NCBI RefSeq assembly: GCF_016901605.1 | Contig: NZ_JACJKP010000006.1 | Span: forward strand, 1-35,332 | Length of the DNA stretch: 35,332 nt | Source: Gemmiger formicilis | GTDB taxonomy: Bacteria; Bacillota; Clostridia; Oscillospirales; Ruminococcaceae | Direction: 5' to 3' | Shown here: piece after piece, positions 24,103-33,251 of the stretch | How positions within the stretch are numbered: position 1 is the first letter of the stretch | Layout of the letters: every line of letters starts with the position of its first letter | Notes under the pieces: model-generated | Database searches by the model: none | Told to the model about the DNA's origin: nothing | What the model saw: only the letters and a program-made list of their open reading frames with translations | Made by a program: the position numbers and the translations under genes

Positions 24103-24879
24103 ATGGCAGCTGAACAGCCGATTATTTCCATCGACCATGTTTCCATGCGCTTCAACCTGGCCAAAGAAAAGCATGAGAGCCTGAAAGAGTATTTTGTGGC
24201 GCTTATGCACGGCGGTGTGCGCTTTGACGAGTTTTTTGCCCTGGATGATGTGAGCTTTGACATCATGCCCGGGGATTTCTATGGCCTCATCGGCCTCAAC
24301 GGCAGCGGCAAGAGCACGCTGCTCAAGATCATCTCCGGTGTGTACAAGCCCTCTGCCGGCAAAGTGACGGTCCGGGGCACCATTGCGCCCCTCATTGAGC
24401 TGGGTGCAGGTTTTGATATGGACCTGACTGCCCGGGAAAATATCTATCTCAACGGCACGGTGCTGGGCTATACCCCCAAGTACATCGACTCCAAGTTCGA
24501 GGACATCGTAGAGTTCAGCGAACTGCGGGATTTCCTTGATGTACCGCTGAAAAACTATTCTTCCGGTATGGTGGCCCGCCTGGCTTTCGCGGTGGCCACC
24601 ATGACCAAGCCGGATATCCTCATCGCCGACGAGATCCTGTCGGTGGGTGACTTCCTGTTCCAGGAAAAGTGTGAGCGCCGCATGGCGGAACTGCTGTCCG
24701 GCGGCACCACGGTCATTCTGGTCAGCCATTCCATCGACCAGATCGAGCGTATGTGCAACAAGGTGGCCTGGCTGGATCACGGGCATCTGCGCCGCAACGG
24801 TCCCACCGCCGAGATCACGGCGGAATACCGGAAATTTGAGAAAAAAGACGCCATGCCCGCCAAGCGGACGGAGGAATGA
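24103..24879 (+). CDS. ABC transporter ATPase, polysaccharide/teichoic acid export
   Basis: The 258-residue ATPase has Walker A GLNGSGKST (64-72), the signature YSSGMVARLAFA (152-163), Walker B DILIADE (171-177) and the switch histidine His209. The long loop before Walker A (LKEYFVALMHGGVRFDEFFA) and RGTIAPLIELGAGFDMDLT are typical of Wzt/TagH-type ATPases. It ends shortly after the nucleotide-binding domain, so it lacks the C-terminal carbohydrate-binding domain that full Wzt proteins use to recognise capped O-antigen. Its ATGA overlap with the next glycosyltransferase gene implies coupled translation. Confidence 0.94.
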   Translation: MAAEQPIISIDHVSMRFNLAKEKHESLKEYFVALMHGGVRFDEFFALDDVSFDIMPGDFYGLIGLNGSGKSTLLKIISGVYKPSAGKVTVRGTIAPLIELGAGFDMDLTARENIYLNGTVLGYTPKYIDSKFEDIVEFSELRDFLDVPLKNYSSGMVARLAFAVATMTKPDILIADEILSVGDFLFQEKCERRMAELLSGGTTVILVSHSIDQIERMCNKVAWLDHGHLRRNGPTAEITAEYRKFEKKDAMPAKRTEE

Positions 24880-26759
24880 GGCCATCCATGAAGCAACAAC
24901 CCAATAACGAGCGCCCCGCTGACCTGGCTGTACAGGACAGTGTGGGCGGTATGGCCCGCCGTCTGCTGAACCCTGCCCACCTGAAAGACCTGGCCCACCG
25001 TTCGGCCGCCACCCTGCGGGAGCAGGGGGCCGAACAGCTGTGGCGGGATGTGTCTTTCCGGGTGGGGCTGGCCTTCCATCACGATGACTGGCGTCACCGG
25101 GCGGACCTGCCCCTGCGCCGCACCCTGAAAGCCCAGCGGGCTGCCAACCTGCAGGGACCCTGCATCAGTGTGGTGGTGCCGGTGTTCAACACGCCGCTGC
25201 GCTTTTTTGATCAGATGGTAAAAAGTGTCCAGCGCCAGACCTATGGCAACTGGCAGCTGGTGCTGGTGGATGCCAGCGATGACGCCCACGGGGAAGTTTC
25301 CCGGCGGGCGCAGCAGTATGCCGCCAAAGATAACCGCATTGTTTACCGGAAAATCGAGAATCAGGGCATTGCCGCCAACACCACGGCAGGCTTTGAGGTT
25401 GCCACCGGCGGTTATCTGGCCCTGCTGGATCACGATGATGTGCTGTACCCCAACGCGCTCTTTGAATGTGTGCAGACCATCCAAAAGACCGGTGCGGATT
25501 TTGTCTACAGCGACGAGATCGTGCTGTCGGCGGATCTGAAGCAGCTGGGCGGCTACCACTTCAAGCCGGATTTCGCTCCCGATTATCTGCGGGGCGTCAA
25601 CTTCATCACTCATCTGGCGGTATTCAGCCGCCCCTTGCTGGATGAAGCGGGCGCCTATGAATCCAGTGAGTTTGACGGCGCCCAGGACCATGACCTGATC
25701 TTGCGCCTGACCGAAAAGGCAAAGAAAATCGAGCACATCAAACAGGTACTGTATATCTGGCGGGGGCACGCCGGTTCTACTGCCGCGGGTATGGAGGCCA
25801 AACCCTACGCCATTGCGGCAGGGGAGCGGGCCATCGACGCCCAACTGCAGCGGCTGGGGCTGCCCGGCCGGGCCATGGCGGTGCCTTATGCGCCCGGCGC
25901 CTTCCAAGTGCGGTATGAGCTGACAGGCCGGCCGCTGATCAGTGTGCTGATCCCCAACAAGGACCACACCGATGACCTGGATCGCTGCCTGGCCAGCCTG
26001 TACAAAAATGCAGGATACGACAACTTTGAAGTCATCGTCATCGAGAACAACTCCACCGACCCGGCCACCGAAACCTATTACCAGACGCTGCCCCAGCGGT
26101 TTGACCGCTGCCGGGTGGTGCGGTATCAGGGGCCCTTCAACTTCTCGGCCATCAACAATTTCGGCGCGCAGTTTGCCCAAGGGGAACACCTGCTGCTGCT
26201 CAATAACGATATTGAGGTGCTGTCCGGGGATTTTCTGCGGGAACTGCTCAGCTACAGCCAGCGCCCTGACGTGGGGGCAGTGGGGGCCAAGCTCTACTAT
26301 CCCGACGATACCATCCAGCACGCGGGCGTGCTCATGGGCATCAACGGCAGCGCGGGCCACAGCCATAAAAGCTACGCCCGTACGGCGGTAGGGGATATGT
26401 ACCGTCTGGTCACCACCCAGAATTATATGGCGGTCACCGGCGCCTGCCTGATGACCAAAACTTCGCTGTACAAGGCGGCAGGCGGCCTGGATGAGGAAAA
26501 GTTTGCAGTAGCCTATAACGATGTGGATTACTGCATGAAGCTGTGGCAACAGGGGCTTTTGAACGTCTACACCCCCCGGGCCGAAGCCTACCATTACGAG
26601 AGCAAGAGCCGGGGACTGGATACCCTGTCGGAAAACGCCAAGCGTTACGAGCGGGAGAAGGCCAACTTCTACGCCAAATATCAGCAGTATATCGATAACT
26701 ACGACCCCTACTACAACCCCCATTTCAACAACCTGTTTGAAAACTTCGGCCTGAAATAA
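24876..26759 (+). CDS. Two-domain family 2 glycosyltransferase
   Basis: The 627-residue protein carries an N-terminal region of about 95 residues and two GT2 (GT-A fold) domains. The first starts at ISVVVPVFNTPLRF (97-110) and has the metal/nucleotide motif DHDD at 185-188. The second starts at ISVLIPNKDHTDD and has the LLLNNDIEV motif. GT2 enzymes transfer sugars from nucleotide sugars; two domains in one chain often build a repeating disaccharide. No membrane helices are evident. It overlaps the ATPase gene by 4 bases. The ATG at 24888 is an alternative start. A closely similar paralogue is encoded downstream (27026-28864). Sugar specificity is unknown; rfbC suggests rhamnose in the glycan. 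Confidence 0.92.
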   Translation: MRPSMKQQPNNERPADLAVQDSVGGMARRLLNPAHLKDLAHRSAATLREQGAEQLWRDVSFRVGLAFHHDDWRHRADLPLRRTLKAQRAANLQGPCISVVVPVFNTPLRFFDQMVKSVQRQTYGNWQLVLVDASDDAHGEVSRRAQQYAAKDNRIVYRKIENQGIAANTTAGFEVATGGYLALLDHDDVLYPNALFECVQTIQKTGADFVYSDEIVLSADLKQLGGYHFKPDFAPDYLRGVNFITHLAVFSRPLLDEAGAYESSEFDGAQDHDLILRLTEKAKKIEHIKQVLYIWRGHAGSTAAGMEAKPYAIAAGERAIDAQLQRLGLPGRAMAVPYAPGAFQVRYELTGRPLISVLIPNKDHTDDLDRCLASLYKNAGYDNFEVIVIENNSTDPATETYYQTLPQRFDRCRVVRYQGPFNFSAINNFGAQFAQGEHLLLLNNDIEVLSGDFLRELLSYSQRPDVGAVGAKLYYPDDTIQHAGVLMGINGSAGHSHKSYARTAVGDMYRLVTTQNYMAVTGACLMTKTSLYKAAGGLDEEKFAVAYNDVDYCMKLWQQGLLNVYTPRAEAYHYESKSRGLDTLSENAKRYEREKANFYAKYQQYIDNYDPYYNPHFNNLFENFGLK

Positions 26760-26772
26760 GGAGGGCCTTTCC

Positions 26773-27021
26773 ATGGAAAATCGTTTTGACACCCAGCTCC
26801 TCATCGAAGGACACGATCTGGATGAGGATGTGATCCACGACGGCATCCTGAACTGCGCTGAGGGCGATTGCCTGCTGGTGGTGGGGGATGAGGACCTGAT
26901 CAAGGTCCATTACCACACCGACACGCCCTGGAAAGTGCTGGAATACGCCGCCACCCAGGGGGACATCCACACCATCATTATTGAGAATATGGAGCGTCAG
27001 GCCAACGGCCTGCACGGCTGA
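26773..27021 (+). CDS. Small stand-alone protein resembling the FakA (YloV) central domain
   Basis: The 82-residue protein matches, over most of its length, an internal segment of fatty-acid kinase FakA/YloV-type proteins. The stretch GDCLLVVGDEDLIKVHYHTD followed by TPWKVLEYAATQGDIHTIIIENM resembles the FakA pattern of a G-D-S-L-V-V-V-G-D core, K-V-H-V-H-T-D, then G-K-V-L-E-Y-G and I-K-I-E-N-M. The kinase (DhaL) domain and the C-terminal domain are absent. This recognition is from memory of the family. AAGGAGG precedes the ATG, and the gene sits 13 bases after one glycosyltransferase gene and 4 before the next. It is therefore a real operon member, but its role in glycan export is unknown. 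Confidence 0.8.
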   Translation: MENRFDTQLLIEGHDLDEDVIHDGILNCAEGDCLLVVGDEDLIKVHYHTDTPWKVLEYAATQGDIHTIIIENMERQANGLHG

Positions 27022-27025
27022 TGCC

Positions 27026-28864
27026 ATGAGTCTGGAAACAAAACGAATCAAAGAATTGTTCGGCTATGCCCGTACCCTGACCAAAGAGCAGGGCGTCGGT
27101 GTCATGGCCACCCGGGCGGCGGGCTTTTTCAAACGGCGGTTTTTCGGCAAGCGGGCACGGTATCTGCCTGCCAAAAAGACGCTGGAAGCCCAGCGGGCCG
27201 ATGCTGCCGGGAATGCCCAAAATTGGCCCACCATCAGTATCCTGACGCCGCTGTATAACACGCCGCCCCGTTTTTTGCAGCAGTTCCTGGACAGTGTACA
27301 GGAACAGACAGCACCTAACTGGCAGTTGGTGCTGGTGGATGCCAGCGATGAAGCCCACGGCGATGTGGGCCGGACCGTGCAGGAACGTGCCGCCCGGGAT
27401 TCCCGCATCGTCTACCGGAAGATCGAGAACGGAGGAATCGCTGCCAACACCAACGCGGCGGCGGCCCTGGCTACCGGGGAATACCTGGCCCTGGCCGACC
27501 ACGATGATATGCTGGCGCCCCATGCCATTTACTGCATGGGTAAGGCTCTGGCCGAAAGCAAGGCGGACTTTGCCTACAGCGACGAAGCTTTGTTTGAAAA
27601 GACACCCCAGCGTCCCCGGGTGGGGCACTTCAAGCCGGATTATGCCCCCGACTACCTGATGGCGGTGAATTATATCTGCCACCTGGCGGTGTTCCGGCGG
27701 GAACTGTTTGAAGCGGTGGGGGGCGAGCGCCCGGAATGTGACGGTGCCCAGGACCACGACCTGTTCCTGCGGCTCATCGACGAGATGCAGCGCCGGGACC
27801 CGGCGGCCAAACCCCTGCACATTCCCCAGGTGCTTTATTACTGGCGGGTGCATGCGGCGTCTACCAGCGGCGGCACGGCGGCCAAACCCTATGTGGAAGC
27901 CGCAGCCCGCAAGGCGGTGGCCGACCACCTGGCCGCCACCGGCCGCCACGGAACGGTGGAAGCGGGCAAGTTCCCCGGCACCTGCCATGTGGTGTGGGAT
28001 ATCCCGGACCCCCAGCCGCTGGTGTCCATCCTGATCCCCAACAAGGACCACACCGACGATTTGGAAAAGTGTCTGCACAGTCTTTATGCCAAGACGACCT
28101 ATGAGAATTTCGAGGTCATTGTCATCGAGAACAACTCCACCGACCCCGCTACCGAAGCCTATTACAAACAGCTGCCTTTGCGGTACGACCGCGCCCGGGT
28201 GGTGCGGTACAAGGGCGGATTCAACTTCAGCCGTATCAACAACTTTGGCCGCAAGTACGCCACCGGCAGCTACCTGCTGATGCTCAACAATGATATTGAA
28301 GTCATCAACGGCGACTGGCTGACCCAGATGGTAGGGGAGTGTATCCAGCCCGGCGTGGGCATCTGCGGTGCTATGCTCTATTATCCAGACGATACCATCC
28401 AGCATGCGGGTATTATCACGGGATTGGGCGGCTACGCGGGCCATAGCCACAAGTACCACAAGCGCGGCGGCAGCGGCTATATGTTCCGGCTGGCTACGGT
28501 GCAGGATTTCTCCGCCGTGACGGCAGCCTGCCTGCTGGTGCGCACCGCGGTGTTTGATGCCGTACATGGTCTGGACGAGAACCTGACCGTAGCGTACAAT
28601 GATGTGGACTTCTGCCTGCGGGTGCGGGATGCCGGTTGGCGCATCCTCTGGACGCCCTACGCGGAACTTTACCACCACGAGAGCAAATCCCGCGGTTCCG
28701 ACGAGAAAGACCCGGTGAAAAAAGCCCGGTTCGATGCCGAACATGACCGCTTGTATGCGGTGCATGGGCGGGATAACATCATTCACGACCCCTATTACAA
28801 CCCGGCACTGTCTTTGGATTATGAGGACTTCCGGGAAAGCGGCGACCTGCGTCACCTGAAATAA
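27026..28864 (+). CDS. Two-domain family 2 glycosyltransferase, paralogue of the upstream enzyme
   Basis: The 612-residue protein repeats the architecture of the 24876-26759 product. After a basic N-terminal region of about 75 residues, the first GT2 domain starts at ISILTPLYNTPPRF with DHDD in LALADHDDMLAP. The second starts at VSILIPNKDHTDD, followed by FEVIVIENNSTDPATEAYY and LMLNNDIEV. Long identical blocks with its neighbour (for example FEVIVIENNSTDPATE) show tandem duplication. The ATG at 27026 lies 4 bases after the previous stop; no strong ribosome site is visible, so translation is probably coupled. It closes the operon before a convergent terminator. Sugar specificity is unknown. 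Confidence 0.92.
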   Translation: MSLETKRIKELFGYARTLTKEQGVGVMATRAAGFFKRRFFGKRARYLPAKKTLEAQRADAAGNAQNWPTISILTPLYNTPPRFLQQFLDSVQEQTAPNWQLVLVDASDEAHGDVGRTVQERAARDSRIVYRKIENGGIAANTNAAAALATGEYLALADHDDMLAPHAIYCMGKALAESKADFAYSDEALFEKTPQRPRVGHFKPDYAPDYLMAVNYICHLAVFRRELFEAVGGERPECDGAQDHDLFLRLIDEMQRRDPAAKPLHIPQVLYYWRVHAASTSGGTAAKPYVEAAARKAVADHLAATGRHGTVEAGKFPGTCHVVWDIPDPQPLVSILIPNKDHTDDLEKCLHSLYAKTTYENFEVIVIENNSTDPATEAYYKQLPLRYDRARVVRYKGGFNFSRINNFGRKYATGSYLLMLNNDIEVINGDWLTQMVGECIQPGVGICGAMLYYPDDTIQHAGIITGLGGYAGHSHKYHKRGGSGYMFRLATVQDFSAVTAACLLVRTAVFDAVHGLDENLTVAYNDVDFCLRVRDAGWRILWTPYAELYHHESKSRGSDEKDPVKKARFDAEHDRLYAVHGRDNIIHDPYYNPALSLDYEDFRESGDLRHLK

Positions 28865-28870
28865 AAGCAA

Positions 28871-28904
28871 AATCCCCCGCACATCCAACGATGTGCGGGG
28901 GATT
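28871..28904. terminator. Terminator between convergent genes
   Basis: A perfect 15-bp stem AATCCCCCGCACATC (28871-28885) and GATGTGCGGGGGATT (28890-28904) with a CAAC loop. On the minus strand it is followed by TTGCTTTTATTT, so it best ends the minus-strand operon, and it may work for the plus strand. Confidence 0.9.
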
Positions 28905-28916
28905 GTTGGTGTTATG

Positions 28917-30239
28917 TTACTGCACGGTGGTTTGCAGCTGAGGCGCACCGCCGGCCAGTTCCTCGGCAGTCATGGGCGCGGGGGCTGCGTCCGGATGCTC
29001 CAGTTTTTCCCGGGCCACAGCCAGCATCAGCTTGATGCGGTTTTCCTGGTTGACGCGGGTAGCGCTGGGGTCGTAGTCCACGGGGGTAATGTTGGCATCG
29101 GGGTGCAGGGCGCGAATCTTGTTGATCATGCCTTTGCCCACAATGTGGTTGGGCAGGCAGCCGAAAGGCTGGGCACAGACGATGTTGCCGTAACCGCCCT
29201 CCACCAGTTCGATCATCTCGGCAGTGAGCAGCCAGCCTTCGCCCATCTTGGCACCCAGAGAGATAATGCCTTCGGGCTTTTTCATCAGCTCCCGGAAGGA
29301 ACCCGGCGCGTAGAAACCGTATTTCCGCATGGCCTCATAGCTGGCCACGCCGATAGAGTCCAGCCAGCCCAGCAGGGCGTCGGCACCGCCGGCCACCAGT
29401 TTGTTGCCGCCGTACAGGTCCACGTCCAGGCGGGAGTTGGCCACGCAGTATTCCACAAAGCCCATCAGACCGGGCAGGTTCACTTCGCAGTCCTGGCTTT
29501 CCAGGAACTTTTCCAAGTCATTGTTGCCCAGGGGAGAATATTTCACATAAATCTCTCCCACTACGCCCACTTTCACCTTGGGCACCCGGGTCACCGGGAT
29601 AGTGGCATAGTCGGCAGCAATCTCCGGGAAACGCTTCTTCATATCCCGGGCAGAATAGTTGCGGTTGTTGCGAATCCAGTCCTGAATGCGGGCAATCCAC
29701 TTTTCGGTCATGGCATCGGCGTCGCCTTTGTGGTTCTCATAGGGATGGGTCTGGCTGCGCAGGGCGGCCAGCATATCGCCGTAGAAAATGGCCGCAATGA
29801 CCTTGCGCAGCAGGGGAATGGTCAGGGGCAGGCCGCTGTCCTTTTCCAGACCGGAGAAGTTCAGCGAGGCCACCGGAATGTTGCCGTATCCGGCCTTGAC
29901 CAGCGCTTTGCGCAGCAGTTTGATGTAGTTGGAAGCACGGCAACCGCCGCCCGTCTGGGTGATCAGCAGGGCCGTATGTTCCAGATCGTACTTGCCGCTG
30001 TTCAATGCGTCCAAAAACTGCCCGATGACCAGCAGGGCGGGGTAGCAGGTATCGTTGTGGACGTATTTCAGGCCCAGCTGTGCCACTTCACTGCCGCAGT
30101 TGCCCAGCACTTCAGTCTGGTAACCTTCGCTGGCCATGGCGGCCTGCATCAGCCGGAACTGGGTCACCGCCATATTGGGGATCAGAATTTTATGGGTCTT
30201 TACCATATCCTTGGTAAAGTTCGGGGTCATATATTCCAT
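28917..30239 (-). CDS. 2-hydroxyacyl-CoA dehydratase-like protein, partner of the fused activase
   Basis: The 440-residue protein resembles the C-terminal part of the giant clostridial activase-dehydratase proteins and HgdB-like subunits of 2-hydroxyacyl-CoA dehydratases. Conserved cysteine sites are visible in HNDTCYPALLVIGQFLDAL, TQTGGGCRASNYI and CAQPFGCLPNHIVGKGM, likely ligands of an iron-sulfur cluster. Such clusters in true dehydratases take one electron from the ATP-driven activase. Here no second dehydratase subunit or CoA-transferase gene is nearby, so the substrate is unknown. The gene follows the activase gene by 35 bases, with GAGG close to the ATG. In several clostridia, by memory, both parts form one polypeptide of about 1400 residues. 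Confidence 0.85.
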   Translation of the reverse strand: MEYMTPNFTKDMVKTHKILIPNMAVTQFRLMQAAMASEGYQTEVLGNCGSEVAQLGLKYVHNDTCYPALLVIGQFLDALNSGKYDLEHTALLITQTGGGCRASNYIKLLRKALVKAGYGNIPVASLNFSGLEKDSGLPLTIPLLRKVIAAIFYGDMLAALRSQTHPYENHKGDADAMTEKWIARIQDWIRNNRNYSARDMKKRFPEIAADYATIPVTRVPKVKVGVVGEIYVKYSPLGNNDLEKFLESQDCEVNLPGLMGFVEYCVANSRLDVDLYGGNKLVAGGADALLGWLDSIGVASYEAMRKYGFYAPGSFRELMKKPEGIISLGAKMGEGWLLTAEMIELVEGGYGNIVCAQPFGCLPNHIVGKGMINKIRALHPDANITPVDYDPSATRVNQENRIKLMLAVAREKLEHPDAAPAPMTAEELAGGAPQLQTTVQ

Positions 30240-30274
30240 ACATTTTGCCTCATTGTAAGGGGAAAACGGGCGGC

Positions 30275-33208
30275 TCAGGCCTGCCCGACGGCTTCCCGGC
30301 GTTCTTCCAGCGCGGCAAACAGGCTGCGCAGCCGGATGTTCACGGCGCCCAGGTTGGTGATCTCGTCGATCTTCAGCTGGGTGTACAGCTTATTGCCTGC
30401 CTGCAGAATCTCCCGGGTCTCATCGGTGGTGATGGCGTCCAGTCCGCAGCCGAAGGAAACCAGCTGCACCAGATCCATGTCGGGCTGGGAAATGCAGTAC
30501 TTGGCGGCTGCGTACAGGCGGCTGTGGTAGGTCCACTGATTCAGCACCGAGGTCTTGAACTTGTCCTCGTGCCAGCTGACGGCATCCTCGGTGACCACGG
30601 CGGTCCCCTGGCGGATGATCAGCTGGTCAATGCCGTGGTTGACTTCCGGGTCCACATGGTAGGGACGGCCTGCCAGCACGATGATGTGTTTGCCTCCCTT
30701 GCGGGCGTTGGCAATGATCTCGGTGCCTTTGTCCCGTACCTGCTGCATGTGGCGGGCGTACTCTTCATAAGCGGCGTCGATGGCCTCGTGTACGGCCTTC
30801 TTGTCCAGCCCCGGGAAGGTTTTAGTGATGGACTGGTAGAACCGCTTGTAGAAATCCTTGCGCCGTTCCAGATTAAAGTAATCATACAGCAGCGGGATGT
30901 TGGTCAGTTCGGGGCAGTTGCCGGCCAGCACTTCGGGGTAGTAGGCCACCACCGGGCAGTTGTAGTGGTTGTCGCCCAGGTGTTCGTCCAGGTTGTAGCT
31001 CATGCAGGGGTAGAATACCGCATCCACGCCCTGCTGGGCCAGCCAGTGGATATGACCGTGGCTGAGTTTGGCGGGGAAGCAGGCGGTATCGCTGGGGATA
31101 GTAGCCTGCCCGGCCTGGTACAAGGTGCGGCTGGAGAAGGGGCTGACCACCACCTGGAAGCCCAGTCTGGTAAACAAGGTATGCCAGAAGGGCAGCAGTT
31201 CATACATATTCAGGCACAGGGGAATGCCGATCTTGGCCCGGGGCTGTGCCGGGGCGGGGGCGTTGCGGTAGCCGTCCAGCAACTTGAGTTTGTAAGCGTA
31301 CAGGTTCAGGTCCTCGCTGTTGGCCTTGCCGGTGACCGGCTTATCGCAGCGGTTGCCGGAGATGAACCGCTTGCCGTCCGCAAAGGTATTGACGGTCAGC
31401 TGGCAATGGTTGCCACAGCCGTTGCACTGCACGGTTTTGACGCTCTGGCTGAAGTTCTCCAGCTCTTCCTGGGTCAGTACACTGCTGTGGGCGTTTTCGC
31501 CTGCATGGCTGCGCCCGTGGAGGGCGGCGCCGAAGGCACCCATCAGACCGGCGATGTCGGGGCGGATGACCTCCACGCCCATCTCTTTCTCAAAGGCGCG
31601 CAGCACCGCTTCGTTGTAGAAGGTACCGCCCTGGACCACGATGTTGCGGCCCAGTTCCTCGGGGCTGGAAGCGCGGATGACCTTGTACAGGGCGTTCTTG
31701 ACTACCGAGATGGAAAGACCGGCACTGATATTCTCAATGGAGGCGCCGTCCTTCTGGGCCTGCTTCACCGAAGAGTTCATGAACACGGTGCAGCGGCTGC
31801 CCAGGTCTACGGGCTTGTCGGCAAACAGGCCCAGGGCGGCAAACTCTTTTACGTCGTAGCCCAATGCCTGGGCAAAGGTCTGCAAAAAGCTGCCGCAGCC
31901 GGAGGAACAGGCTTCGTTCAGGAAGATGTTGCTGATGGCCCCATCCTCGATCTTGAAGCACTTCATATCCTGGCCGCCGATGTCGATGATGAAATCTACG
32001 TCGGGCAGGAAATGCTTGGCAGCGGTAAAGTGCGCCACCGTTTCCACCAGACCGCGGTCACAGTGGAAGGCGTTCTTGATCAGGTCCTCGCCGTAGCCGG
32101 TGGTGGTCACACTGGCAATCTGCAGGCCGGGGTGATCTTTGTACAGCTTCAGCAGGGTGTCCCGCACCAGGGGCACGGGGTTGCCCAGGTTGGGGCGGTA
32201 GCTTTCAAACAGAATGTTGGCATTCTGGTCAATAACCACCAGTTTGATGGTGGTGGAACCGGAGTCGATGCCGATATGCACCGGGCCGCACTGGGCACTG
32301 AAGGGCAGGCAGGGCACGGTGGCGCGCAGATGGCGGGCGTGGAATTTTTCGTACTCGTCCTGGCTGGCAAACAGCGGCGGCAGGCTCACATAGGTGGCGG
32401 TGGCACTGTAATCATCCAGGCGGCGGGCTACCTCATGGAGATCGGCCTCCTCATCGGCATAGAATGCCGCACCCAGGGCCACAAAGAGCAGGCTGTTCTC
32501 GGGGCAAAGACCCTGAACGCCCAGGGTTTTGTCAAAACTCTGGCGCAGCGTCTTGCTGAAGGTCAGCGGCCCGCCCAGATAGACGATGTTGCCCTTGATG
32601 GGACGCCCCTGGGCCAGGCCGGCAATGGTCTGGTTGACCACCGCCTGGTAGATGGAGGCGGCAATGTCACCGGCCTGGGCGCCCTGGTTGATCAGAGGCT
32701 GGATGTCGCTTTTGGCAAAAACGCCGCAGCGGCTGGCGATGGTGTAGGTACGGGTGGCGGTCTGGGCGGCGGCGTCCATCTCGTCGGCACCCATCTTCAG
32801 CAGGGTTGCCATTTGGTCGATGAAAGCACCGGTGCCGCCGGCGCAGCTGCCGTTCATGCGGACTTCGGTGCCGCCGGTCAGAAAGAGGATTTTGGCATCC
32901 TCGCCGCCCAGCTCAATGATGCAGTCGGTGCCGGGCACCAGACGGTTGGCAGCCACACGGGTGGCAAAAACTTCCTGTACAAAAGGAACTTTGCAGCTGT
33001 CTGCCAGGCCCATACCGGCAGAACCGGAAATGGCCAGGTAGGCGCGGCCGTCGGGCAGATACTCGGCGGCGATTTTTTCCAAAAGGGCTTTGCCCTTTTC
33101 CAGAATATGGCTGAAATGACGCTCGTAGGTGGAATATAAGATCTCCCCGGCGTCGTTCAGCACCACACATTTAATGGTTGTGGAACCAATGTCCAAACCA
33201 ACTCTCAT
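30275..33208 (-). CDS. Fused double acyl-CoA dehydratase activase (BcrAD/BadFG/HgdC-type) with DUF2229 region
   Basis: The 977-residue protein contains two ASKHA ATPase domains in tandem. Domain 1 (1-255) has the phosphate loop LDIGSTTIKCVV (5-16) and cysteines 122 (NGSCAGGTG) and 161 (SRCGVF). Domain 2 (about 308-565) has IDSGSTTIKLVV (314-325), Cys434 (NEACSSGCG) and Cys473 (SRCTVF). HgdC works as a homodimer bridged by one [4Fe-4S] cluster held by two cysteines from each monomer, so a fused pair would form the dimer within one chain. A four-cysteine cluster CNGCGNHC plus C621 (595-621) follows, then a DUF2229-like region to the end. Its promoter lies at 33351-33323 and GGAGG precedes the ATG. 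It should transfer electrons to the partner encoded downstream; the final substrate is unknown. Confidence 0.92.
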   Translation of the reverse strand: MRVGLDIGSTTIKCVVLNDAGEILYSTYERHFSHILEKGKALLEKIAAEYLPDGRAYLAISGSAGMGLADSCKVPFVQEVFATRVAANRLVPGTDCIIELGGEDAKILFLTGGTEVRMNGSCAGGTGAFIDQMATLLKMGADEMDAAAQTATRTYTIASRCGVFAKSDIQPLINQGAQAGDIAASIYQAVVNQTIAGLAQGRPIKGNIVYLGGPLTFSKTLRQSFDKTLGVQGLCPENSLLFVALGAAFYADEEADLHEVARRLDDYSATATYVSLPPLFASQDEYEKFHARHLRATVPCLPFSAQCGPVHIGIDSGSTTIKLVVIDQNANILFESYRPNLGNPVPLVRDTLLKLYKDHPGLQIASVTTTGYGEDLIKNAFHCDRGLVETVAHFTAAKHFLPDVDFIIDIGGQDMKCFKIEDGAISNIFLNEACSSGCGSFLQTFAQALGYDVKEFAALGLFADKPVDLGSRCTVFMNSSVKQAQKDGASIENISAGLSISVVKNALYKVIRASSPEELGRNIVVQGGTFYNEAVLRAFEKEMGVEVIRPDIAGLMGAFGAALHGRSHAGENAHSSVLTQEELENFSQSVKTVQCNGCGNHCQLTVNTFADGKRFISGNRCDKPVTGKANSEDLNLYAYKLKLLDGYRNAPAPAQPRAKIGIPLCLNMYELLPFWHTLFTRLGFQVVVSPFSSRTLYQAGQATIPSDTACFPAKLSHGHIHWLAQQGVDAVFYPCMSYNLDEHLGDNHYNCPVVAYYPEVLAGNCPELTNIPLLYDYFNLERRKDFYKRFYQSITKTFPGLDKKAVHEAIDAAYEEYARHMQQVRDKGTEIIANARKGGKHIIVLAGRPYHVDPEVNHGIDQLIIRQGTAVVTEDAVSWHEDKFKTSVLNQWTYHSRLYAAAKYCISQPDMDLVQLVSFGCGLDAITTDETREILQAGNKLYTQLKIDEITNLGAVNIRLRSLFAALEERREAVGQA

Positions 33209-33251
33209 AAAGGTGTAACCTCCTGCAAAACAACGGGAAAATGCGGGACAA

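Noticed and set aside
24777-28948. Long minus-strand frames (708 and 656 codons) over the glycosyltransferase genes
   Set aside because: Mirror frames of genuine GT2 genes; no motifs and no plausible starts.
30245-33139. A 964-codon open frame on the plus strand across the activase gene
   Set aside because: It is antisense to a protein with clear motifs. Strong third-position G/C bias removes stop codons on the opposite strand, and the translated sequence is low-complexity and without any family motif.
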